Shown here in pieces: positions 1-6,003 of a DNA stretch of 8,219 nucleotides (within the stretch, counting starts at the first letter, position 1; the number at the start of each line of letters is the position of its first letter). The position numbers were made by a program, and so were the translations under genes. Origin of the DNA: Verrucomicrobia bacterium UBA1211 (GTDB taxonomy: Bacteria > Verrucomicrobiota > Kiritimatiellia > RFP12 > UBA1067); the NCBI GenBank assembly GCA_002309585.1, contig DBXN01000122.1, positions 20,317-28,535 on the forward strand, given 5' to 3'. Under the pieces are notes generated by a model. That model was not told the origin of the DNA, ran no database searches, and worked only from the letters and a program-made list of their open reading frames with translations.

Positions 1-792
1 GGCGCGGTGATGGCGTTTCAGGAGTATCACATCGTCGGGGAATCATCCTGGTCCGGATTGGACAACTTCATCCTTGTCGCGACGGACAGCGCGTTCTGGA
101 AGGCGTGGGGACGGACCCTGTATTATGTCGGGTTGACCCTGCTGCTCGGTTTCCTCACCCCTGTTCTGCTCGCGCTGATGCTGGCGGAGATCCCCAAAGG
201 AAAGATCTTCTTCAGGACCCTCTATTTCCTTCCCCATTTGACCAGTGCGCTGGTGATCGCGTTGCTCTGGAAATTGATGTACGACCCGACCGAAAACGGG
301 ATGCTCAACCAGTTTCTCGCCCTGTTGGGAATCGCCCGGAAGAGCTGGCTGCAGGATCCCGCATGGGCGATGGTCTGCTGTATCCTGCCGGGAGCATGGG
401 CGGGCGCGGGCATGGCCAGCCTGATTTACGTCGCCGCCCTGCAGTCCCTTCCATCCGACTATTATGAAGCCGCCGCGATTGACGGCGCGGGCATCCTCGC
501 GCGGTTCAGGCACATCACCCTTCCCCAAATTTTCCCGTTAATGATCATCAACTTTGTCGGCGCGTTCATCGCCGCATTCCAGGGGATGGGCAGCATCTTT
601 CTGCTGACCTTCGGCGGGCCCGGCGACGCCACCAATGTCTTAAGCCTCGCGATCTGGAAAGAGGCTTATAACAACCTCCGGTTCAGTACCGCCACCACGA
701 TGGCCTGGTTCCTCGGCATCGCGCTGATTGCCTTCACCTATTTCCAAATCCGTATCCTGCGGAAAGTCGAATTCCGCCGCGCTGAAGAATAA
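1..792 (+). CDS. Sugar ABC transporter permease, MalF/UgpA type (5'-truncated by window edge)
   Basis: This is an inner-membrane permease subunit of a carbohydrate-uptake (CUT1-type) ABC importer. It would form the translocation pore with a second permease and be driven by an ATPase. The reading frame is open to base 1. A GTG-ATG pair at 7-12 could be read as a start, but the visible protein begins just after where the first membrane helix normally lies (the AFQEYHIV and GLDNF segment). The true start is therefore probably upstream of the window. Five hydrophobic segments follow, at about residues 34-62, 68-92, 119-146, 174-204 and 233-252 counted from base 7. The EAA loop that contacts the ATPase is clear (EAAAIDGAGILARF, about 154-167, then ITLP). 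The conserved GGPGDAT segment precedes the last helix. The substrate cannot be read from the permease. No second permease lies downstream, so any partner is upstream. The stop lies only 15 nt from the convergent gene that ends at 808, and I see no terminator hairpin between them. Confidence 0.9.
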   Translation, partial: GAVMAFQEYHIVGESSWSGLDNFILVATDSAFWKAWGRTLYYVGLTLLLGFLTPVLLALMLAEIPKGKIFFRTLYFLPHLTSALVIALLWKLMYDPTENGMLNQFLALLGIARKSWLQDPAWAMVCCILPGAWAGAGMASLIYVAALQSLPSDYYEAAAIDGAGILARFRHITLPQIFPLMIINFVGAFIAAFQGMGSIFLLTFGGPGDATNVLSLAIWKEAYNNLRFSTATTMAWFLGIALIAFTYFQIRILRKVEFRRAEE

Positions 793-807
793 CCCAGATC
801 CGCGCCC

Positions 808-1416
808 TTACCCTTTCATGATCCGATCAACGATCTCCCGCCAACTGTACACCCGTATCATGTTTGGCGCCTGCCGGTATGTCTGATTCCAGGGGCGGTC
901 ATAGACGAAGACCCGGCACGTTTGCCGATCCGCCAACAAGGCCAGCGCATCGGGCGAATCGTCAATCGCGATATCAAAATCCATACGCGCCAAATCCGCT
1001 TTCGTCAGGGTCTCGGGTTGTCCGGGTAGTTGCGGCGCGGCGGCGGCGCGGCCATATTTATCCACATGCAGCAGCGGCAGATCCGACAATCCGAACCGCG
1101 CCAGCCACGCCACCGAGCCGGCATGGCTGCACGCGGGACGTCCGGTAACCACCGTCACCTCATGACCCGCTTCCATCAAGTTTCGGACTCCCTCCACAGC
1201 ACCGGGCGTATCCGGCATCCCCGCCAGAAACGATTCGCAATGCGCCATCCGCATCAACGCCGCGATCTCCGCATCGTTCAGCGAAAAGGCGATCTGAAGA
1301 TTGAAAACCCGAATCTGTTCATACGGGACATCCCGGCCGAACATCTCCTTGACCAACCGGGAAAGACTCCAGGCCGTTTCGGAGAGTACATCGTCAAAAT
1401 CGACGTAAAGCCGCAT
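808..1416 (-). CDS. HAD-superfamily 5'-nucleotidase-like phosphatase (NT5C type)
   Basis: This is a 202-residue soluble protein of the haloacid dehalogenase fold, most like the cytosolic 5'(3')-deoxyribonucleotidase (NT5C) family. It probably dephosphorylates a nucleotide or another small phosphate ester. All four HAD motifs are visible. Motif I is DFDDVL, with nucleophile D6 and acid/base D8. Motif II is VVTGRP with T91. A lysine suits motif III (K139 in LTKADL, or K120). Motif IV is IAIDDSPDAL with D152/D153. Residues 12-70 would be the small cap region. The start is fixed by motif I beginning five residues in. No Shine-Dalgarno sequence precedes it: the sense strand upstream ends in CTTTTAACTTTCTCT before ATG. 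The gene lies 151 nt downstream of the M24 peptidase gene on the same strand and may be cotranscribed with it across a repeat-filled spacer. The substrate is not determined; a mononucleotide is inferred from the family only. Confidence 0.82.
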   Translation of the reverse strand: MRLYVDFDDVLSETAWSLSRLVKEMFGRDVPYEQIRVFNLQIAFSLNDAEIAALMRMAHCESFLAGMPDTPGAVEGVRNLMEAGHEVTVVTGRPACSHAGSVAWLARFGLSDLPLLHVDKYGRAAAAPQLPGQPETLTKADLARMDFDIAIDDSPDALALLADRQTCRVFVYDRPWNQTYRQAPNMIRVYSWREIVDRIMKG

Positions 1417-1567
1417 AGAGAAAGTTAAAAGATTAAAAGGTTATGGGGAACGGGGAACGGGGAATGGAGGGAACAGGAAAGAGAGAACGGGCAAGAGGTT
1501 ATCGGATACCGATATCATCCGCTTGTCGCTTGTCACGTGTCCCTTAACCTTATCTCAACGCTCAACC
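1417..1567 (-). repeat. Intergenic spacer of 7-8-nt tandem words (M24 peptidase to HAD gene)
   Basis: Nearly the whole spacer consists of short words repeated two or three times. On the + strand these are GTTAAAAG/ATTAAAAG (1424-1439), GGGGAAC twice then GGGGAAT (1445-1465), GCTTGTC twice (1521-1534, with a degenerate third unit to 1541) and CTCAACG/CTCAACC (1554-1567). In the sense direction of the flanking genes, the last pair reads GGTTGAGCGTTGAGA and starts immediately after the peptidase stop codon. The same 15-mer occurs at 6001-6015. The sense strand of 1417-1500 has only five G residues in 84 nt, giving a pyrimidine-rich, probably weakly structured leader before the HAD gene start. 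A small hairpin sits at 1500-1514. No coding potential is evident. The pattern resembles the short tandemly repeated repetitive (STRR) heptamers known from cyanobacteria; that is an analogy, not a family assignment. Confidence 0.85.
1500..1514. other. Small hairpin inside the repeat spacer
   Basis: TATCGG, a three-base ATA loop and CCGATA form a perfect 6-bp stem. It divides the spacer into the stop-proximal words and the G-poor leader that precedes the HAD gene. It has no U-tract in either direction, so it is not a convincing terminator. A processing site or an RNA-stabilising structure is possible but not shown. Confidence 0.45.
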
Positions 1568-2671
1568 TCATAAAAACAGATCATGCGGCGTTTGGGAGAG
1601 GATTTCGCATCCGGTCCGCGTCACCAGGATCATATCCTCCAGACGGACACCCGCACGGTTCGGCAGATAGATGCCGGGTTCGACGGTAATCAACATTCCC
1701 GGTTTGAGCGGAGTCTTGCAGGTCGATGCGAATCCGGGCATCTCATGGATCTCCAAGCCCACGCTATGGCCCAGCGAGTGTCCGAAGGCCTTACCGTATC
1801 CCGCTTTCGCGATATAGTCCCGCGCGACGGCGTCGATCTCGCAGCACGGGACACCCGGCTTGATCGCCTTGATCGCTGCGCGGTTCGCCTCATGGACGAT
1901 CCGGTGGAGTTCCGTGTAGAGTTTGGTCGGCCGCCCAAAACAGACGCAACGGGTCATGTCGGAGCAGTAGTGATCGACCCGGACACCCAGATCAACCAGG
2001 AGCGGTTTCCCTTTCGTCAAGACCGTCTCATCCGGCTCGTGATGACATTCGGCCGCATTCGCCCCGACGCAGGCGATCGTGTCGAACGCCTCGCCCTGGC
2101 CCAGAATGTCGCAGGCGCGACGGACAAACGCACGCATCGACCACTCGGTTTGGCCGAACTCCAGCTGTCCCAAGAGCATCCCGAACAGGTCATCGTTCCG
2201 CGCGATCGCACGCCGCATCACCCGTTGTTCCGCCGGGGATTTAATGGAACGCATCTCCATGATGCCGCCTGAGACATCGATCCATTCGGCATCCGGGAAG
2301 GCCGCCTTCAGGGAGAGGAAACGGCTGGCGCTGATCTTCCCCTCATATCCGATCCGTCGCCACGTTTTCCCTTTGTCCGCCAAAACCTGTTTCTCGTCCC
2401 GCGCCGACCAGATCAGTTCGCTCTTCAAGCCAGGGGCTTTCCGCTTCGCCATCACGATGTAACGGAAATCAGTATAGAATTCCGGCTCCTTGCCCCGCAC
2501 AGCGAGCAACACGCCGTTATCGCAGGTCAACCCCGTGAAGTAGTACAGGTTCACCTCGGTCAGGACAAAGAGCGCATCCAGCTTCTCCCGTTTCTGGTAC
2601 GCCTGGAGTTTCTTCAACCTTTTAGCGAATTCCGCAAATGGCAGATCAGCTGCCGGAGACGACTCGATCAT
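1568..2671 (-). CDS. M24-family metallopeptidase (Xaa-Pro aminopeptidase/dipeptidase-like)
   Basis: This is a 367-residue cytoplasmic peptidase of the creatinase/methionine-aminopeptidase (pita-bread) fold, expected to cleave Xaa-Pro bonds of peptides with a two-metal centre. An N-terminal creatinase-like domain covers about residues 10-140. The catalytic domain follows. All five metal ligands are present: D227 (LLVDLG), D238 (CSDMTR), H302 (GHSVGL), E331 (TVEPGIYL) and E345 (GVRLEDM). The auxiliary catalytic histidine is in LEIHEMP (about H309). The length suits the PepQ/YpdF-like branch (about 350-370) rather than E. coli PepP (about 440). Two in-frame ATGs exist, at 2677 and 2671. AGAGGAGG abuts the first with no spacer but stands 6 nt from the second, so 2671 is chosen. 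There is no signal peptide. Xaa-Pro specificity is inferred from the family. The stop codon is followed directly by the 15-nt repeat word, then the HAD gene. Confidence 0.9.
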   Translation of the reverse strand: MIESSPAADLPFAEFAKRLKKLQAYQKREKLDALFVLTEVNLYYFTGLTCDNGVLLAVRGKEPEFYTDFRYIVMAKRKAPGLKSELIWSARDEKQVLADKGKTWRRIGYEGKISASRFLSLKAAFPDAEWIDVSGGIMEMRSIKSPAEQRVMRRAIARNDDLFGMLLGQLEFGQTEWSMRAFVRRACDILGQGEAFDTIACVGANAAECHHEPDETVLTKGKPLLVDLGVRVDHYCSDMTRCVCFGRPTKLYTELHRIVHEANRAAIKAIKPGVPCCEIDAVARDYIAKAGYGKAFGHSLGHSVGLEIHEMPGFASTCKTPLKPGMLITVEPGIYLPNRAGVRLEDMILVTRTGCEILSQTPHDLFL

Positions 2672-2677
2672 GGACAT

Positions 2678-2685
2678 CCTCCTCT
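2678..2685 (-). promoter_or_regulatory. Shine-Dalgarno site deciding the M24 peptidase start
   Basis: On the minus strand this reads AGAGGAGG. It directly touches the ATG at 2677-2675, leaving no usable spacing, but is 6 nt from the ATG at 2671-2669. The second ATG is therefore the better start, removing two residues from the longest reading frame. Confidence 0.75.
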
Positions 2686-2686
2686 G

Positions 2687-2699
2687 TTGAATGATTCAA
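2687..2699. other. Palindrome upstream of the M24 peptidase
   Basis: TTGAAT and ATTCAA flank one central base, giving a perfect 6-bp inverted repeat just ahead of the Shine-Dalgarno site. The position would suit an operator or a leader hairpin. It is short and A/T-rich, so chance is a real alternative. Confidence 0.3.
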
Positions 2700-2721
2700 A
2701 CGGATTTCCCCTGCCGGGCAC

Positions 2722-2761
2722 AAAAAAGGGACTTGCCACCCGAAGGTCCGCAAGTCCCTTT
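2722..2761 (-). terminator. Rho-independent terminator of the prepilin-like gene
   Basis: Read on the minus strand, AAAGGGACTTGC (from 2761) pairs with GCAAGTCCCTTT (ending 2725) as a perfect 12-bp stem. Inside it a further ACC/GGT stem closes a TTCG tetraloop. Six T residues (2727-2722, partly shared with the stem) follow. It lies 22 nt after the stop codon of the gene at 2784-3536 and separates that gene from the M24 peptidase. The peptidase therefore probably needs its own promoter or read-through. Confidence 0.93.
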
Positions 2762-2783
2762 CCATCTCAACCCTGCACCGGCA

Positions 2784-3536
2784 TTACGCGTTCGGCGACT
2801 TCGGTCCATCCGGCGTCAGATACTTCATCGTATCCTTCTCGGATTCCTGGTCGGCCTTGAACTGCTGGTTGTTGTAGATCACGCGGAGCTGACGATACTT
2901 CGAACGGCCCTTGAAGATCGCGCCGCCCTTACGGATCATCACGAACCCTTTGTCGGAGAAGGGCTTGGAATACTGACCATCGAACGAAAGCTCTTTCGTC
3001 GATTTGCCGTCATCATATTCCTTCGTCAGGGAACTGGGATCGACGTTACGGGTGATGAGGATCGGGATGATGTCCGCCCACTCGTCACGCACGTTGCCGG
3101 CGATCGTCCACATGTTGTATTCCTTGGAGAGGTTCTTCTTACCGCAGGTCGGGATACCGGCGCCCGCCAGTTTCGAATAGTCGAACCCTTCCGCGACCGG
3201 GCTCCACTTATCGGTACCCGCGTTCTCCTCGTCATAGAGGTACGCGAAATACTTCGTGCTGTCGGAGGAAGCGGTCTTCCGCTTCTGGTCGTCATCGGAA
3301 AGATCGGTGGTGCCGGACATGTCGTCAGGCCAAACGGAACCGAGACCCAGCGGCTCGCGCTCCATGTTCGCGGCGGTGATCGCCACGAAAATATCCTTAC
3401 CACGCTGACCGACGGCAGTCATGTTCGCCTGCATCAGCGCGTTCGCGATGGCAGGGAACAACGCGGCAGAAAGAATGCCCAAGATACCGATAACGACCAG
3501 CAACTCAACCAACGTAAAACCATTTTGTTTCTTCAT
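2784..3536 (-). CDS. Prepilin-like protein with type IV/type II secretion N-terminal methylation motif
   Basis: This is a 250-residue protein with a textbook class III (type IV prepilin) signal. MKKQNG is a short basic leader, prepilin peptidase would cut between G6 and F7, and the mature N-terminus FTLVELLVVIGILGILSA carries the conserved E at +5 inside a single hydrophobic helix (about 7-30). The remainder (about 31-250) is a soluble, charged domain with WP, NMWTIAGNV and PILITRNVD segments. I associate these with a recurrent family in Kiritimatiellota/Lentisphaerota genomes annotated as type II secretion system protein. No other secretion or pilus gene is in the window, so it is a stand-alone gene; the precise role (minor pseudopilin, surface fibre or other) is unknown. 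The start is supported by TAGGAG 6 nt upstream. A sigma70-like promoter lies at 3598-3626 and a strong terminator follows the stop, so it is a monocistronic unit. Confidence 0.85.
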   Translation of the reverse strand: MKKQNGFTLVELLVVIGILGILSAALFPAIANALMQANMTAVGQRGKDIFVAITAANMEREPLGLGSVWPDDMSGTTDLSDDDQKRKTASSDSTKYFAYLYDEENAGTDKWSPVAEGFDYSKLAGAGIPTCGKKNLSKEYNMWTIAGNVRDEWADIIPILITRNVDPSSLTKEYDDGKSTKELSFDGQYSKPFSDKGFVMIRKGGAIFKGRSKYRQLRVIYNNQQFKADQESEKDTMKYLTPDGPKSPNA

Positions 3537-3597
3537 GTCTTGCTCCTATCCCTTGTTGCAGGCCGTCATGGACTGCGTTCTCGATTGGATTGTGTGT

Positions 3598-3626
3598 ATT
3601 TTGTCACGGGTCCCACGCAAAGTCAA
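3598..3626 (-). promoter_or_regulatory. Predicted promoter of the prepilin-like gene
   Basis: On the minus strand TTGACT (3626-3621), 17 nt, then CAAAAT (3603-3598) fits a sigma70-type promoter (5/6 and 4/6 matches). Transcription would start near 3591, leaving a leader of about 55 nt with the TAGGAG site. The -35 sits in the decamer CACTTGACTT, which recurs at the divergent hexokinase promoter with the same spacing. It also forms half of the inverted repeat at 3622-3634. An A/T tract lies upstream. Confidence 0.65.
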
Positions 3627-3634
3627 GTGTTGAC
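3622..3634. promoter_or_regulatory. Inverted repeat overlapping the prepilin promoter -35
   Basis: GTCAA-GTG-TTGAC is a perfect 5-bp inverted repeat with a 3-nt centre, and its left arm is the prepilin -35 hexamer on the opposite strand. A dimeric regulator bound here would block the promoter. No regulator gene is in the window, so the role is inferred from position alone. Confidence 0.35.
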
Positions 3635-3637
3635 GCG

Positions 3638-3661
3638 AAAAAAAACAAAAAAAACGTTTTT
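3638..3661. promoter_or_regulatory. A-tracts and A/T palindrome upstream of the prepilin promoter
   Basis: Two runs of eight A (3638-3645 and 3647-3654) are separated by one C and are followed by CG and five T. The segment 3650-3661 is a 12-bp palindrome, AAAAACGTTTTT. Relative to the prepilin promoter this falls at about -47 to -70, where UP elements or intrinsically curved DNA act. It lies between the two divergent promoters and may affect both. Confidence 0.4.
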
Positions 3662-3706
3662 ACCCTTTCTTCTTCATGGAAATGAGGCCCAATCGCGGGA
3701 CCGCAC

Positions 3707-3735
3707 TTGACTTCTTCGCGCCGCTAAGCGAAAAT
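3707..3735 (+). promoter_or_regulatory. Predicted promoter of the hexokinase gene
   Basis: TTGACT (3707-3712), a 17-nt spacer and GAAAAT (3730-3735) form a sigma70-type promoter. A start near 3742 would leave a leader of about 30 nt containing the Shine-Dalgarno site. The surrounding decamer CACTTGACTT (3704-3713) is identical to that of the divergent prepilin promoter, and the distance to the AAAAT is the same. This internal agreement is the main support, as the -10 by itself is only a 4/6 match. Confidence 0.6.
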
Positions 3736-3757
3736 AAAAATGCATTGAAACACGCAT

Positions 3758-3767
3758 AAGGAAGAGG
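3758..3767 (+). promoter_or_regulatory. Shine-Dalgarno region deciding the hexokinase start
   Basis: AAGGAAGAGG overlaps the first possible start (GTG at 3767) and nearly touches a TTG at 3770, so neither is usable. ATG at 3773 lies 5 nt after the GAGG and ATG at 3776 lies 8 nt after it. I take 3773; the two candidates differ by one residue. Confidence 0.7.
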
Positions 3768-3772
3768 TGTTG

Positions 3773-5071
3773 ATGATGACTGACCGGGCGACGGCTTTTT
3801 TGAAGGAACGGGGACTCGATGTTGACGGGATTGACCGTGAGGCGCTGTTGGCCGCTTTCGCGGACGAGATGGATGCTGGACTTGCGGGGAAACCCTCCTC
3901 GCTGATGATGATCCCGGCTTTTATTTCTATTGATAAGCCGGTCAAGACCGATACGCCCGTGATCGTGCTGGATGCGGGCGGAACCAACCTTCGCGCGGCA
4001 ACAGTCAAAATCGACGGCGCGGGCAAGGCGGAGATCGGGACCTTCTTTAAACGTCCGATGCCCGGGACACAGGGCGAGATCGGCGCGGACGCCTTTTATG
4101 ACGCTTTCGCCGATTTCCTGATGCCGATCATCGACGCTTCCGAATCCATCGGATTCTGCTTCTCCTATCCCGCCGAGATCATGCCGGATTGCGACGCCCG
4201 CCTGCTCCACTGGAGCAAGCAGATCGAGGTTCCCGCGGTTGTCGGAACGATGATCGGAACGGGGCTCTGTTCACATCTGGCCCGGCGCGGATACCGTCGC
4301 CGCACGGTGATTCTGAACGACACGGTCGCCACCCTTCTCGCGGGCAAGAGCGTCGGCGTCGCGCGGAACTACTCCGCCTATGTCGGCTTCATCCTCGGCA
4401 CCGGCACCAATACAGCCTACGTTGAGAAGAACAGCCGCATCACCAAACGGAGCGATCTGGATCCGGACGGCGCGATGGCGATCAATGTCGAATCGGGCGC
4501 TTTCAAAAAGATCGATCAGAGTCTCTTCGACAGGAAGATGGACGCCGCGACGAATGACTGCGGCCACTATACCTTTGAGAAGATGATCTCCGGCGCCTAT
4601 CTGGGTCGCGTGGGATTCGAAGTCTTGAAAGAGGCGGCGGAGGCCGGCTTCTTCTCCCCTGCGGCAAAAGCCCTGATCCAATCCTGGAAGAGCGTCTCCA
4701 ATAAGGATCTCGATGACTTCTGTGGCGCCGCCCCCACCGAAGACAATCCTTTCCTCGATCCGGCTTTCACCGAAACCGATCAAGAGGCCATCGTGGCACT
4801 CTGCTCGCCGGTTTATGCGCGCGCGGCGGTTCTCACCGCAGTCAACATCGCGTCGGCGATCATCAAAACCGGCGAGGGACACGATCCCGCCCGTCCGGTC
4901 TGCGTGAACGTGGATGGCTCCACCTACCACCGGACCCGTACAGGTCAATTCCGCAACCGTGTCCAGGATGAGCTGGCGAAACTGCTGGGGCCGCGCGGCC
5001 TCTCCTACGAGCTGATCCGCGTGGACGAATCCCCGGTGATCGGCGCCGCCGTCGCGGGCCTGATGGGATAA
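3773..5071 (+). CDS. Hexokinase of the eukaryote-like hexokinase fold
   Basis: This 432-residue cytosolic kinase would phosphorylate glucose or related hexoses at C6 with ATP, the entry step to glycolysis. It belongs to the hexokinase (two-domain, about 50 kDa) family rather than to the short bacterial ROK or Glk glucokinases. In order: KPSSLMMIPAF (about 40-50); the phosphate-1 loop LDAGGTN (66-72); FCFSYPAEI (about 128-136); the sugar-contacting LLHWSK (K149); NDTVATLLAG, where D183 is the expected catalytic base; GTGTN (209-213); INVESGAF with sugar-binding E240; TFEKMISGAYLG; and the adenosine-side DGS (381-383). These match the order and spacing of hexokinases. Odd points are A for L in LDAGGTN and S for W in the ESGAF motif, both mild. 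The gene has its own promoter. The nfnA gene begins 67 nt downstream, after a possible weak hairpin, so read-through is plausible. Exact hexose preference cannot be read. Confidence 0.88.
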   Translation: MMTDRATAFLKERGLDVDGIDREALLAAFADEMDAGLAGKPSSLMMIPAFISIDKPVKTDTPVIVLDAGGTNLRAATVKIDGAGKAEIGTFFKRPMPGTQGEIGADAFYDAFADFLMPIIDASESIGFCFSYPAEIMPDCDARLLHWSKQIEVPAVVGTMIGTGLCSHLARRGYRRRTVILNDTVATLLAGKSVGVARNYSAYVGFILGTGTNTAYVEKNSRITKRSDLDPDGAMAINVESGAFKKIDQSLFDRKMDAATNDCGHYTFEKMISGAYLGRVGFEVLKEAAEAGFFSPAAKALIQSWKSVSNKDLDDFCGAAPTEDNPFLDPAFTETDQEAIVALCSPVYARAAVLTAVNIASAIIKTGEGHDPARPVCVNVDGSTYHRTRTGQFRNRVQDELAKLLGPRGLSYELIRVDESPVIGAAVAGLMG

Positions 5072-5092
5072 CCGGCCGGGAAAGGCTCTTCC

Positions 5093-5112
5093 CCGCACAT
5101 TCCCTCGTGCGG
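5093..5112 (+). terminator. Possible weak terminator or attenuator hairpin after the hexokinase gene
   Basis: CCGCAC and GTGCGG form a 6-bp G+C-rich stem with an 8-nt loop, followed by CATTCATTTTG, a broken U-tract. It lies between the hexokinase stop and the nfnA Shine-Dalgarno site. The stem is short and the tract interrupted, so partial termination is the most I would claim. A CCGGCCGG palindrome directly after the stop (5072-5079) is also present. Confidence 0.35.
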
Positions 5113-5138
5113 CATTCATTTTGTAAGGAATCGAAACG

Positions 5139-5990
5139 ATGAATAAAATCCTGAACAAAACGCAACTCTCCGATGAGGTTTTTCAGATGGAGGTGGAAGC
5201 CCCTTTGATCGCGCGCGAGCGGAAGGCGGGGCAGTTCATCATTCTCCAGGTTGACACCGATGTGGGTGAACGGATTCCGCTCACCATCGCGGATGCCGAT
5301 CCCGTCAAGGGGTCCGTCACGCTGATTTTCCAGACGGTCGGCCGGACCACCCATCTCCTGGCGGAGAAACAGCCGGGTGACTTCATCGCCGCCCTGCTCG
5401 GTCCGCTGGGCAATCCGACCCACATCGAGAAGGTCGGCCATGTGGTCTGCGTCGGTGGCGGCATCGGGGTCGCGCCGATGCATCCGATCGCCCAGGCGAT
5501 GAAGGCCGCCGGCAACAAGGTGACCATCATCATGGGCGCGCGGAACCGTTCGCTGCTCATCATGGAAAACGAGATGCGTGCGATCGCCGATGAGCTGATC
5601 ATCGTGACCGATGACGGCTCGTATGGCCGCAAAGGCTTGGTTACGGAACCGTTGAAAGAACTCTGTGAACGGGACCCGAAACCCGATCTGGCCGTGGTTA
5701 TCGGCCCCCCTATCATGATGAAGTTCTGCGCGCTGACCACCAAACCGTACAACGTCAAGACGCTCGTTTCACTGAACACCATCATGATTGACGGGACAGG
5801 AATGTGCGGCGGATGCCGCGTGACCGTCGGCGGCGAAACGAAATTCGTCTGCGTGGACGGCCCTGAATTCGATGGGCACCAGGTGGATTTCGATCTGATG
5901 ATGAAGCGCCTCCGCGCCTACAAACCCCAAGAAGAGTCCGCCCACGAGGCGTTCCACCACCATTGCCGTGCCGGCATCTTTACCACCTGA
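5139..5990 (+). CDS. nfnA: NfnA: FAD- and [2Fe-2S]-containing small subunit of NADH-dependent ferredoxin:NADP+ oxidoreductase
   Basis: This 283-residue subunit pairs with NfnB. In the known enzyme, NADH and reduced ferredoxin together reduce NADP+, or the reverse by electron bifurcation. It has a ferredoxin-reductase fold. The FAD domain covers about residues 1-97, with RIPLTIAD (45-52) as the flavin-binding RxxxS/T-type motif. The NAD domain covers about 98-210, with GGGIGVAP (106-113) and GARNRSLLI. The C-terminal cluster motif is D218-x4-C223-x2-C226-x11-C238. This reproduces the Asp plus three Cys ligation of a [2Fe-2S] centre known for NfnA. AAGGAA lies 8 nt before the ATG. nfnB follows after 106 nt, an unusually wide gap for this pair, filled with tandem words. 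Related readings, such as sulfide dehydrogenase SudB or an unpaired dihydroorotate dehydrogenase electron-transfer subunit, are less likely because the NfnB partner is adjacent. Confidence 0.88.
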   Translation: MNKILNKTQLSDEVFQMEVEAPLIARERKAGQFIILQVDTDVGERIPLTIADADPVKGSVTLIFQTVGRTTHLLAEKQPGDFIAALLGPLGNPTHIEKVGHVVCVGGGIGVAPMHPIAQAMKAAGNKVTIIMGARNRSLLIMENEMRAIADELIIVTDDGSYGRKGLVTEPLKELCERDPKPDLAVVIGPPIMMKFCALTTKPYNVKTLVSLNTIMIDGTGMCGGCRVTVGGETKFVCVDGPEFDGHQVDFDLMMKRLRAYKPQEESAHEAFHHHCRAGIFTT

Positions 5991-6003
5991 CCGAGAAATC
6001 GGT
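5990..6003 (+). other. GAAA-tetraloop hairpin at the nfnA stop codon
   Basis: ACCGA-GAAA-TCGGT is a perfect 5-bp stem with a GNRA tetraloop, extendable by two G-T wobbles. Its first base is the last base of the nfnA stop codon. Its 3' arm runs into the 15-nt repeat word that begins at 6001. There is no U-tract, so it is not a terminator. Protection of the upstream mRNA end or a processing signal is an inference. Confidence 0.45.

Noticed and set aside
7..12. GTG-ATG pair as the true start of the permease
   Set aside because: The first transmembrane segment of the family would be missing, and the frame is open to the window edge, so the gene almost certainly begins upstream.
793..807. Possible shared terminator between the convergent permease and HAD genes
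   Set aside because: Only 15 nt separate the two stop codons and no stem with a U-tract can be formed there.
1583..2272. 229-codon plus-strand open frame within the M24 peptidase
   Set aside because: It is antisense to an intact peptidase with all five metal ligands; no motif or ribosome site supports it.
2694..2723. Possible promoter for the M24 peptidase (TTGTGC, 18 nt, TTGAAT on the minus strand)
   Set aside because: The -35 matches only three consensus bases and lies in the U-tract of the preceding terminator, so it is too weak to annotate.
2691..3710. 339-codon plus-strand open frame antisense to the prepilin gene
   Set aside because: It runs through the terminator hairpin and the prepilin promoter, has no recognisable domain, and opposes a gene with a clear prepilin motif, Shine-Dalgarno site and promoter.
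4271..5158. 295-codon minus-strand open frame antisense to the hexokinase gene
   Set aside because: It is a shadow of the hexokinase frame, and its composition is that of a reverse-complemented G+C-rich gene.
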